Positions 22,614 through 31,518 of a stretch of 64,000 nucleotides of DNA are shown here, piece by piece (within the stretch, counting starts at the first letter, position 1; the number at the start of each line of letters is the position of its first letter). The translations under genes and the position numbers were made by a program. The notes beneath the pieces are model-generated. The model saw only the letters and a program-made list of their open reading frames with translations, did no database searches and was not told where the DNA came from. Origin of the DNA: Blastocystis hominis (taxonomy: Eukaryota; Sar; Bigyra; Opalinata; Blastocystidae); contig NW_013171868.1 of assembly GCF_000151665.1 (NCBI RefSeq), forward strand, positions 441,501 through 505,500, written 5' to 3'.

Positions 22614-23702
22614 ATGTTCCTTAGAGTTTTTGTTTATATGGAAGATCTATATAATAAACTATCACTGTGGAAAGGGAATAAGGACTGGGAGAAGCGAGAC
22701 CATACTGGATGCTATTCTCTGATGTTTTCAGGAGCTGTCCTTTCTCTATTTGGATTTTCGAAAATCGCAAAGTTTTGTGTAATACTACGTATTTGAAAAT
22801 AGATTACCGCTCATTTCATCGGTTCCTTTTTCGTTGAGAGAAGCTTTGAAAAAACTCGACACTGATGTTGATATTCCTGTTTCACTCTCAGGAAAAGTAG
22901 ATCCTGGTATTTTGAAACGTATGTTTCATAGGTCGAAGGAGGACTTGACAATGTGAATCCCTTAGAAGAATCCCTCGTGGAAATTCGTTATACAGAATAT
23001 AGTGAATCTTCAAAATGCTGGAGAAGTCGAGAAACAACAGGTTGTTTTTTCATCTAGTGTATCTCTCATTTTTAGTGAGTCACGAACTGACAGCTAACGA
23101 TTTTTATATCGTTACAAATAACGGAATCCGTATAAAGATAGTGTTGCCTACAGAGTTTGTCTTTCGCCATGTCTCTTTGCTCTCTGTTCCAAAAGTTGAG
23201 GAGCGCGAACTTACAGGTGAAGAAAAGGACAAGTAGGAATGTTTGCATCGAGTGAAGACAGATACGACTGGGCAGTTCACTTCAATCCATCTTTCAACCA
23301 CGAGTTGATCAGTTCGAAGGTTTATATGGTCAAGCACGGACTACGCAGTGGTCAAAGTGTCTTCCTCCAAGGAGTGCTTCGAAAGGAAGGAGAGGAGTTG
23401 GTTCTGAAGTGTGGGAAGAGATCGAATCTTATCATTTCAACGCAGTCGATTGAAGAGGAGCAGATAAACAATCGAAAGAACGGAACCTTTCTTCTTCTCT
23501 TAGGAAGCATGCTATTAGCAGGAGGCATTTATCGTTTTCTGAATTCCTTTGTTTTCTCTAAACCTGTTACGAAACCAATCGACTGGAAGCAATCATCAGT
23601 CACTTTCTCTTCCCTCTTTCAAAGGATTGCATACTACCATCTCGTTCGCAATCATTGCACATCACCACTTCTTCGCCTGTATGCTCACAAACAATCCCAT
23701 AA
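22614..23702 (+). CDS. GIDE-domain membrane protein, MUL1-like but without a visible RING
   Basis: Resembles the mitochondrial E3 ligase MUL1/GIDE. Exons 22614-22771, 22803-22896, 22932-23040, 23076-23216, 23237 onward. Seen: an N-terminal hydrophobic stretch (SLMFSGAVLSLFGFSKIA), a conserved intermembrane-space region (VEGGLDNVNPLEESLVEI), the GIDE strand pattern ending LRSGQSVFLQGVLRKEGEEL, and a second transmembrane helix (GTFLLLLGSMLLAGGIYRFL). The region after it, where MUL1 has its RING, contains no C3HC4 set in any frame. The 20-bp intron 23217-23236 is very short and was chosen by frame. The 3' end is uncertain: a 26-bp intron near 23600 leads to TAA at 23702, otherwise the frame runs to 23820 over the convergent bHLH gene. 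Confidence 0.6.
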
Positions 23703-23729
23703 AGGGACAATTATGCACTACTATCATTA

Positions 23730-24497
23730 TTATTTGTCGGTCAGGGTCTGTGTTGCCACCTTCACCAAGGTATCAAAAGGACGCGGAGGTAGTTGCACCT
23801 CAACAGGCTGTGGAAAATAGGACCATTGCACCTGCCTCGAGTTATCTACGGGCATGGGCATGGTTGGTATGGAATAGTTCATTGCAGGAGACATATAACC
23901 GTAAAACTGCTGCTGATTAAGTTTAGGAGTGACATCTCTAATCGTGAAAACAAGTTGCAAAGACATACACAGGAGGAGGAGCAGGAAAGGGAGTTTGGGT
24001 GCTCCTCGGCAAAAATGGGGAAACGTTCATATTACCTTTTCGTAAATCCACTATCCTAATCATACAGGCATAATTTGATATTATTTCTCGTAATGACTTT
24101 ATTTGGGTCATCGATTCTTCAAGCCGTTTTTCATAGATTTCGTTCACCTGCTGAAGCTCCTTGATATAGGCAATAGCATGCTCGATAACGGAGTTTTTAT
24201 CCAGCTTCACATTCTTCTTATTCGCAAACTTACGCGTAGAACGGATGATGGAATCTAGAGCTGCCATACTGACGCTCAGTCTTTCCCTCCGTTTCTAGGA
24301 ATAATGCAGATCTGTTAGCTTAATACGCGCTCGCTTGCCCTGTGTGACTCCTTCCGAGATGCCAAAGACTGCAACTCGGGGGATATATCGTCGTAAAGAT
24401 CATCGTAGTTCGAGGTAGTACTAGAGGCCTGCAGTTGGTCTGTACTAATAGGACTTTTCTCGAGTTTGTCTTCACTCTTTGATGGAAGTGTAGACAT
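23730..24497 (-). CDS. Basic helix-loop-helix transcription factor
   Basis: 234 residues. Exons 24497-24327, 24294-23969, 23937-23730. The bHLH domain spans about residues 53-105: basic region SHRASERKRRERL, split by a 32-bp intron after SER, with the Glu that reads CAN half-sites and the following Arg residues; helix 1 LSVSMAALDSII; loop; helix 2 KLDKNSVIEHAIAYIKELQ. A leucine-zipper-like coiled coil follows (YEKRLEESMTQIKSLREII). The N-terminus is acidic; the C-terminus is Pro/Gln/Tyr-rich and may be an activation region. E-box binding is inferred from the basic region. Converges with the GIDE gene; stop TAA is encoded. Confidence 0.93.
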
Positions 24498-24763
24498 TAT
24501 TAAATAAAAACGCACGTGTGGAAGGAAGAAAACACACGTAGTTCATACCGCGGTTATCCAATACAAATGATTTGGCATTACACCAAGCATAGGTTTCTTA
24601 AGACGATTCAAACTATAAGCCTGTCTTCTCGATGCCGAAATATCCTTCATTCTACACGTACAAGTCCTTTTTTCGAAAGGCATGCGGCTTTTCCTAAAAG
24701 AATGTACAGCAGTGTAGGATATACCAAGTACGCAGCACTGGTATAGCCTGCACATTTTTCTTA

Positions 24764-25522
24764 ATGGATCAGGGTTCCTTTATTGACGGCGGTATTTATG
24801 TCGGCCCAATCGCAGCTGCAGAAAACGAGGCATTAACCTATTACAATCCTCATGCTTAGGTTTGGCTACACCAAAACGGCATTCGACTGGTGGTAAACTG
24901 CTGTGAACAGTCGTATCAACTCGAAGATTCATCGATTGAAGTGGTTCGCCATAATGTCACTAACCACGGAAGCCTTTCTATTTTGGATCATGTAAACAAT
25001 ATAAACAAGAAGATCCAAGATGCATTGGATAAGGATAAGAATGTTCTTATTCACTGTACTTTGGGACAAACCAGATCCTGCTCTTGCGCTATTTGCTACT
25101 TTATTTGGAGGGATCGCTGCCCTTATGAAGAGGCCTACAAACTAGTGGAAAGCCACCGGCCAGAAATCGATATTCCTTACCAGATGGAGATCTATCTGCG
25201 TGAATATGAAAACCAGCTTCTTCGTGGTTCTGTAAACAAAGACATCGATCGAATCGATCCAAACTGCCAAATCGAAATAGCGACGGAGGAAGATGTGGAC
25301 ATGGAAGCACTTACTTCCAAGATAAAGGAACTAACGAATGGGGTGAAGTTCTGCGGAGTGGAGAAGCGTGATGGATTCTATGGTGGAGTTATCGTAGGCG
25401 TGAATGCTTTTGTTCCGGAGTCGATCCAAACAAACATCGAAGACACTTTGCAAGAACTATTCCAAGAGCTGCCTGTTCGCAGCGTGCATGTAGTTTGGCT
25501 TGATGAGTTACTTCTTTGTTAA
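24764..25522 (+). CDS. Dual-specificity protein phosphatase
   Basis: 242 residues. Exons 24764-24829 and 24860-25522, separated by a 30-bp intron with a GC..AG boundary (begins GCATTAACC, ends CTTAG). Without it an in-frame TAG interrupts the typical DUSP motif: IYVGPIAAAENE joins WLHQNGIRLVVNC. The active-site loop reads HCTLGQTRS, the CX5R signature. The catalytic domain ends near residue 145. The last 95 residues form an alpha/beta extension (GVKFCGVEKRDGFYGGVIVG) I do not recognise. Its stop codon overlaps the end of the convergent membrane-protein gene by four bases. Confidence 0.88.
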
Positions 25523-26020
25523 AAATAGAAATCGAAATAGCGCCGAAAGTCCTTCCAGAGGGACACGGCGCAACCCTTCAGGTCATCTGAGCAGTCTTCC
25601 TTCGAAACCATCGGACTCTAGAAGTCAGACACGGAAAAAGCAGGAACTTCAAAGATCATGAACACAAGAACCGCCATTACCAACACAAAGAACACATTAA
25701 ACATTATAAACCCGTGCGAAGTCCTTTGTGGAGGAATCTCCTTTGTCAGATCCTCTTCTTTGTCTGGCTCTTCTTCCGCCTTCGTTGGCTCTAACAAAAT
25801 AGATCTTCTACGTCAATTCTACCTTCTTCTGCTATGAAACTCTGATTTGTAGACAAACAACTCTGATATTCTTGCTACACTTCACAGATTACGATTATCT
25901 CATACAAAGCTTCCCTCCTCTTCGCAGCTCGACGTTTCAGGATCGATCATAGCTACACAGAATCAAAGCTCTCTACACCCCACATTCCTGTTCAAAATAC
26001 TGCGTTTCACTGTTCTCCAT
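25519..26020 (-). CDS. Small single-pass membrane protein, unknown
   Basis: 125 residues from five short exons: 26020-25984, 25952-25906, 25874-25823, 25790-25648, 25617-25519; introns 30-32 bp and in frame throughout. The first 75 residues are acidic and Ser/Glu-rich (EEEPTKAEEEPDKEED). A single hydrophobic helix follows (MFNVFFVLVMAVLVFMIF), then a short tail with two cysteines and aromatic residues (RRYFDFYF). No signal peptide, so probably tail-anchored or type II. No family recognised. The 3' end overlaps the DUSP stop codon on the other strand. Confidence 0.7.
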
Positions 26021-26042
26021 CCTGTCTGCTCAAACTGATTCC

Positions 26043-26050
26043 AACAAACA
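26043..26050 (-). terminator. 3'-end element TGTTTGTT of the MAM33 gene
   Basis: Minus-strand ACTTGTTTGTTGG, 17 bases past the stop codon and 23 bases before the ATG of the next minus-strand gene (26020). Confidence 0.75.
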
Positions 26051-26066
26051 AGTCCGGAAACCAAAT

Positions 26067-26912
26067 TTATTGTTCCTGCGGAGCGGCCTCTCCGTTGTCT
26101 CCCTCCTCCTCGGGAACCACAGCAACATTTCTCAGGAAGTTAATGTACTCGCTGTACTCCTTATCCAGAGCGAACTGCAGCAACAACTTGGAAAAGTTCT
26201 CTGTGATTCCCAGGTCCTTTAAGTGCGCCACCACGCTGTTCTTGATCGAGTCGTCCCACTCATCGTAAGGAGGACCCGGGTATCTCTCCTCTTCCATGTC
26301 CATTTCTTCGGTCTCGCTGTCGACTCCCACCGCACTATCCATGTGCACAACTTCCAAAGGCTTGTCTTTGGATGAGTTGCACTACGTGATCAAGGGCAAA
26401 CAGAAGAAGGGCTTACCACAAAAATCATTTGCAGATCGATGCCGAAGCTCTCTTCCGGCTCGCCATTCTCCTGCGTGGTCTCTCGAGTGTGCGTGCCCAC
26501 GTTCTGGAACACCTTGAACTGGAGCTCAGCGTCCTCGGAGGTCTTCTAGAGGTGAGAACACTTTACGATGGCGACATTTTCAGGAATGGAAAGATCGCTC
26601 TGCATGTCTGCTTTGAACGAGATAAAAACATCTTCGTCCTCGGCGATAGGCTTCGAAAGAGCAACCACGGAGGAGCCCCACTCATTCGATACTTCCCAAC
26701 CCCTAGAATCAGATGCCTTCCCTATCGATAATACATTTTGTTAAACTGCTTCGTCATTTTCTGGAGACTCTCTGTGACGTCTAAATTGAACCAGAATTCC
26801 CAATCAAACCTTTTTCTTGCGTCTCCGCCACGGATTCGTATTCAGACTTCAGGTTTCTGTAGAGAGGAGAATCGTAGAAGCGTGTGGCGAAGCTTCGAGC
26901 CAAAGGTCTCAT
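26067..26912 (-). CDS. Mitochondrial glycoprotein MAM33/p32 (C1QBP) family
   Basis: 239-residue acidic matrix protein, usually trimeric and linked to mitochondrial translation. Exons 26912-26810, 26780-26735, 26702-26576, 26545-26417, 26381-26067. N-terminal MRPLARSFATRFYDSPL looks like an organelle-targeting presequence (basic, no acidic residues). The C-terminal signature is clear: YPGPPYDEWDDSIKNSVVAHL followed by YSEYINFLRNV, as in p32. The third intron could be 21 or 30 bp; both keep the frame, and 30 is typical here. Ends in a short acidic tail. Confidence 0.9.
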
Positions 26913-27057
26913 TCCCACTCGAAGAGCAGAGACACTACGATCAGAGTAATTCAGAGTGATCTATACTTAGAGAGAAGCAGCTTTGAGAGCATAGCAACTA
27001 GTTATGTGAAGAAGAATAATTCTTTGCTGTAAGGAGAAACAAGAAGTATTGATTCCA

Positions 27058-27065
27058 AACAAACA
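27058..27065 (-). terminator. 3'-end element TGTTTGTT of the SARNP gene
   Basis: Minus-strand ATGTTTGTTTGG, eight bases past the stop codon. Confidence 0.7.
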
Positions 27066-27072
27066 TACGACA

Positions 27073-28076
27073 CTATTGTACCGATAAACCAAAACGCTTC
27101 ATGCGAGCCTCCATTTTGCTCTTCTCTTCTTCACTCATTCCAGAGAACATGCGTCGATTCGACGCCGGCTGCTTTGTATTCTCTCTCTCCTTCTTCTTCT
27201 TATTATTATCCTGCTTCCTCTGGTTCTTCTTCTCCTCCTCTGTCGTCGTAGCGCCGAACCGCTTGCGTCGCTCCAAGAGTTTCTGACTGTACTACAACAT
27301 CAATGCCATTTCTCTCATACATTGTTCTGCTGGCGTTGGGGAGCTTGGACCGTTTGCGCTTTGGGTCTGTGCTTCTCGGGGTCAAACGGGATTCCAAAAC
27401 GTTTGCAGCGTGCTTCCAGGATAGCCAGGCTTGTATCCACGTCGTTCACGATCTCTTTTTCAGGCTTTTGCTCTGGAGTAGATACCGGAACAGGAACAGA
27501 TTCTTGTACAGCCATAGGTACAGACTCTAATGCAAGTTCTGAATCTGTTACAGATCCAGACCCAGATCCAGACTGAGGAGCAGGAGCAGGAGCAGGTACA
27601 GGTACAGGTACAGGTACAGGTACCGTCGTAGGTGCAGTTGCAGGCTGAGGCTCAGCAATAGGCACAGCCTCAGCTACTTCTTGCGGTACAAGCACCGAAG
27701 AAACATTCGTTCCATGTTCTTTGTATACTGCTCCTTCCTGATTTGAGATCGTAGAAGGTATTTCCTCCTTTGTAGGAAGTACATCCTGTGAAGGAGTAGA
27801 TTGCTCAATTTCTTTTCCTTTATCCTCTGTTGGCTCCGAAATAGGTACTTAGACGTAACAAATAGGACGCAAAACTCTACCTTCTGGAATTGCTGCTTTT
27901 TCTTGTTGAATCGGTTCACTCTCTTCTTTTGCAGCCTTTCCACCCTCATGTTCCTCGAGATATTTAGTCAAACGTGCAATCAGATCTTGTTTCGTTCCAG
28001 ACGAAGAGAGCCCATAGTCTTTTAATTGACTTCGTAACTCAAAGATCCGCATTTGACTTATCGCAGGCGTGCTCAT
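27073..28076 (-). CDS. SARNP: SAP-domain RNA/chromatin protein SARNP/Tho1
   Basis: 313 residues. Exons 28076-27881, 27847-27321, 27291-27073. N-terminal SAP domain (residues 8-45: LRSQLKDYGLSSSGTKQDLIARL). The central region is low complexity: a Val-Pro/Ala-Pro/Gly-Ser run of about 30 residues encoded by 6-bp repeats. The second half carries the repeated signature of CIP29/SARNP, R-x2-RFG, three times: EARCKRFGIPFDPEKH, RRKRFGA and EARMKRFGL. The family works in the TREX mRNA-export complex and stimulates the helicase UAP56. The long Pro-rich spacer is unusual; human SARNP is only 210 residues. Confidence 0.88.
27572..27622 (-). repeat. 6-bp tandem repeats (CAGGTA / CAGGAG units) in SARNP
   Basis: Eight or more hexamers, GGAGCA then GGTACA, encode the VPVPVPAPAPA run. 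Confidence 0.85.
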
Positions 28077-28387
28077 GTTTCAACTTTTGTTTGAGACATT
28101 GAATTCTTGATATACTACATTTATACATTTGATTTACCTATAAACATCACTGGTGGCAGATTTCCAATTCCTTCCTGATTCTGCTTCTTCAAGTCTTGAT
28201 GGTGTCATTCAATAAGATTCCAAGGATCAAACCAATAAGATAACCGAAATAGAAAGAGTTCACTACGGAATGTGGATGTGGAAAACGTATAAGAGTAATA
28301 ACTGCTTTTATTCCGCGAGGGAATTTAGAGTTGCTAGTCACACATAGAATAAATCTATTCATTAGATTTGTGTATTTTTTAAGAAGG
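28077..28387. other. Divergent promoter region (SARNP / SERBP1-like)
   Basis: AT-rich 311-base spacer between divergent start codons. A minus-strand frame of 74 codons here is discussed under rejected items. Confidence 0.6.
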
Positions 28388-29325
28388 ATGGTAAGTAAAG
28401 GGAAATGAGCCATTTGCTTTTGATAAGCGGCAGGCAGTTGCCGCGATCCCAGCTTGCGTTGCTAATATTGCTGTAGTCCAGTGAGAATCGTTTTGCATCA
28501 CTCTACGACGAGGAAGAGGAAGTTATTGAGCAGAAGGAGGTGAAGACTGAGAAGAAGCTTCGTGGCAACGATAAGCGGTACGGAATAGGTGTATTTCGTG
28601 ATTGGATAGTGTGGCTAATCTCCGCCCTGGTAAGCGTGAGTTTGAGCGCCACAGTGGAACGGGTCGTGGGTAAGGCTTGGTTGTGGTGGTTGATTCGTAG
28701 TCGCGAGATCCCCAAGAACGGTTCTGGCAACAGAAACTGGGGCAACCCCAAGGATGTGAACGAGCAATTGTACACAACACTCGTTGAAACCGCTTATCTG
28801 TAGGAGAGCTGAGACGGAGCCTCTGGAGACGAGCCCTGTGGAGGAAGTGGAGGAGAAGGAGACGGAGCCCAGACCTGAGGTGTTCACCCTGGAAGAGTAC
28901 GAGGCGATGCGCAAGGCGAAGCTTGGCAATCTGCCTCCCAAGAAGGCTCCTCGCACTGTGGAGGAGCCCAAGACGGAGAAGATCGAGAAGATCGAGGAGG
29001 ATCTGTTTGTGGTAGGACTCGCGTGAAGACGATGAGGCACTAGGCGGAGGGAATCAAGAAGAAGGAGCGCAAGGTGAAGGCCGAGGAGAAGCCCACCGAG
29101 GTGATCCTGAACTTCCAGGCGGTGGAGGGAACCCCCCGCAACTTCGTGCCTCGCGAACGACGCCGCTTCGAGGAGCGCCGCGAGGGAAGCGGAGAGCAGA
29201 AGAGAGAGGGACGCAATGGAGAGCGCCGTGGCGAGCGCCGCGGAGAGCGTCGCGGACAGGGACGCAACCAGCCTCGCGGCTCCAAGCTGAACCTGAAGAG
29301 TGAAGCGCTCTTCCCCAAGTTGTAA
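28388..29325 (+). CDS. SERBP1/Stm1/HABP4-family ribosome-associated RNA-binding protein
   Basis: 240 residues. Exons 28388-28390 (the ATG alone), 28477-28577, 28610-28669, 28701-28769, 28804-29011, 29044-29325. Family signatures: N-terminal NRFASLYDEEEE, the RPGKREFERHSGTGRG block, then NWGNPKDVNE, and a C-terminal Arg/Gly/Glu-rich region (GERRGERRGQGRN). These proteins bind the mRNA channel of idle 80S ribosomes. The first intron (28391-28476, 86 bp) is nearly three times the local norm and starts directly after the ATG, as in many ribosomal-protein genes; I infer it because the upstream frame has no other ATG in phase. CDS is GC-rich, consistent with high expression. Confidence 0.88.
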
Positions 29326-29365
29326 ACACTGCAAGGAAACTCAATTTGGTGTCTCTTCTTATTGG

Positions 29366-29385
29366 TTGTGTGTTGGAACAAACAA
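29366..29385. terminator. Inverted-repeat 3' element shared by two convergent genes
   Basis: TTGTGTGTT-GG-AACAAACAA, nine-base arms with one mismatch. The minus strand reads TTGTTTGTT for the Myb gene; the plus strand reads TTGTGTGTT for the SERBP1-like gene, whose stop codon is 41 bases upstream. Confidence 0.65.
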
Positions 29386-29388
29386 GGC

Positions 29389-29858
29389 AGGACGTTGAGT
29401 TTCCTGTTCGCAAGGGAATGTTCAACGAATAGAATATACAGTTAGCAGCATTCGAAATCTGGGGAACCAGCACCGCATTCGGTACCTGGGCCAATTTCTT
29501 CGCCACGGGAACCAAAAAACCAGCGGTCTGCCCGTCCTTCCCTATCAGCTCAGCCAGAGGTAATCGCTTCAGGTGGATCTCCTCTCTCTTCACGCAAAAC
29601 AAGTGCTTCGAGGCAGGATCGTCGCAATTGCTCGTGGGCACAAAGCGAACCACGCGACTGCTGGTCACGGGACATAGACGATACACATCCGTAAATCGCT
29701 GTGCGTAGGCGAGCAGCTCCGAACGATCGAATGTCACCACACAGAACGGCAGGCCAGGCTCGAACTGCCCCATCGAGCGATTATCCAATAGGAGGGAAGG
29801 GAGAATGATGGAAGGATTGAAAGCACTGGATGGAGAAGGAGGTGAGGAAGAGGAGGAA

Positions 29859-29896
<38 letters not shown>

Positions 29897-31245
29897 AGAA
29901 GAAGAGAAAGAGAGAGAAAAAGAGGAAAAATTGGAAGGAGAGGAAGGAATGGAAATTGGACTCGGAGGAGAAGAAGAAGAAGAAGAAGGAGAAGAAGAAG
30001 GAGAACCGCTGGGGGAAGGCTGGGTCGGCGACGCCGCGGGCTTCGAATGCGTAGAAAGAGTAAAGTGGTCAAAAGAGGGACGAATAAAGTGATCAGAAGA
30101 AAGAAAGGATGGTTTCAAGGATTGGCTGAATGGGTTCGCGGATTGTTGAAGCTCCGATGAAAGATCAATAGAGTAATCGATAGAAGGACTGGTCGCGTAT
30201 TTGGGAAAAGGAACCAAGGTTTTGTAGTCGGGTAACGGCGCCGTGCCACCAGACGCAGCATGAGAGCGTCCTGACGGCAGCAACGCAGGCCTTGAAGGCA
30301 TTGCAAGTCTTGGGTTCGGACCGATCGACGCTTTAGAAAAAGAGCCGATCGGTCTGCAGCGAATCGACGACCGCTCTCCAAGCAAACTCACTGGCATTGG
30401 GAAGGGGACGGCCGTTCTCTGCTCCTTCGGAGTGGAATTCGGACGCGAAGAATCGACCACGTGGCTGGAATTCGAAGAAGAAAACGCAGAATCGAGTGGC
30501 ATGTCTTCAAGGAGCAGGGATACTGGGGGATGGTTGAATTGCCGGAGGAGAGTGCGAGCCGAGAAAGACATAAAAGAAGGTGTCCGAATCTGGAGAGACC
30601 AGAGAATCGGAGAAATGATGAAGAGCTTGCATTGATCGGAAAGCTTTGGATTGTGATAAACGACGTAAACTAAGTAGAGTAGAGAGCATTCAATTGAGTG
30701 AAGACGACTGTGCGTAGCACGGTTCTTCCTTTTGTGACAATGTAGCAAATAACGAGAGCGCTTCCGCAGGAGGTACAGGCTCGCTATTTCGAACACCGTC
30801 TGGAGACTAATTATCAGAGAGAAAGATAGAAAAAGCAAACTCGGATATACCCAAAGCCGAATAGTCCAGAACAAAAGGAAGTAGTTTCGACTTATTTGCC
30901 TCAAATTCCCGACTTCTTAATGATTTAAAGAATTCCTGTTCCACAAGAATATAGTCCATTTCCCTTTTAGCACGAAAATAATACTTCTGCGCATGACTTC
31001 GCACCTACATCTCACCATATAGGAATTTAGTTACTTGCGCCATCGTCCTAGTGTTTATGAGACTGGTAATGCTCCTCCAATCATTCCCATATAAAAAGAT
31101 CCCTTTTATAAACAAGTCTTGCTCATCGGAAGACCATCTTCCTATAATTCGGCTTTTGGAAGTATTTGCGTCTAAAATGTCAGCAAAATGCCTGCTGACT
31201 ACCTGCATGACTTCTATATACAGAACTATCACTATTTTCGCTCAT
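29389..31245 (-). CDS. SHAQKYF-type Myb protein with long Ser-rich C-terminus; stop made by polyadenylation
   Basis: Exons 31245-31203, 31171-31035, 31004-30841 and 30806-29389 give about 587 residues. A single Myb/SANT repeat lies near residues 25-75 (RWSSDEQDLFIKGIFLYGNDW) and ends in SHAQKYY, the plant/protist variant that binds GATAA-like boxes. The long last exon carries a poly-Ser run of more than 20 residues, a Pro-rich segment, then an alpha/beta-like C-terminal region (CVVTFDRSELLAYAQRF). The 34-bp intron 30807-30840 links the Myb part to this exon in frame; a separate gene starting at ATG 30571 is the alternative. No stop is encoded before the 3' element: TCC-T at 29389 plus poly(A) gives TAA. 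A 36-bp intron just upstream could instead create TGA. Confidence 0.65.
29820..30005. repeat. GA-rich tract encoding poly-Ser on the minus strand
   Basis: Imperfect GAGGAA/GAAGAA repeats on the plus strand, TCT/TCC serine codons on the minus. Open in all three minus frames and also in plus frames. Confidence 0.85.
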
Positions 31246-31456
31246 ACCATACTAAATAACAATTATAGTAACAGGTTAGAATTGATAAGAATATCAACAA
31301 ACATCAAATTATTAGTGGAATTCCACTTTTCCATCGTTTTTTTTCCGGTTTTTTGTGCGATTTCCTCTTTGTTTTTTTGTTCGTTTTACAATGTACATAA
31401 CGAATACATAACGAGCAAAGACTGAGATTCCCTTTTCTTTTTTTCGTTCCACAGTA

Positions 31457-31480
31457 TTTCCTTTCCTTTCCTTTCCTTTC
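31457..31480 (+). repeat. Short tandem repeat (CCTTT)n
   Basis: About five copies of CCTTT between the HAL 3' end and the Myb promoter. Confidence 0.8.
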
Positions 31481-31485
31481 ATATC

Positions 31486-31493
31486 AACAAACA
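31486..31493 (-). terminator. 3'-end element TGTTTGTT of the HAL gene
   Basis: Minus-strand GTGTTTGTTG, 26 bases past the encoded TAA. Confidence 0.75.
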
Positions 31494-31518
31494 CACCTTC
31501 ATATCATCCTTTCTGTTT

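Noticed and set aside
24516-24755. Short frames on both strands between the bHLH and phosphatase genes
   Set aside because: They occupy the divergent promoter, lack splice-compatible partners and have no recognisable sequence.
28189-28413. Minus-strand frame of 74 codons with a hydrophobic C-terminus, between SARNP and the SERBP1-like gene
   Set aside because: It fills the divergent promoter of two firm genes, runs over the presumed ATG exon of the latter, has no recognisable family and no 3' element. A real tiny membrane protein cannot be excluded.
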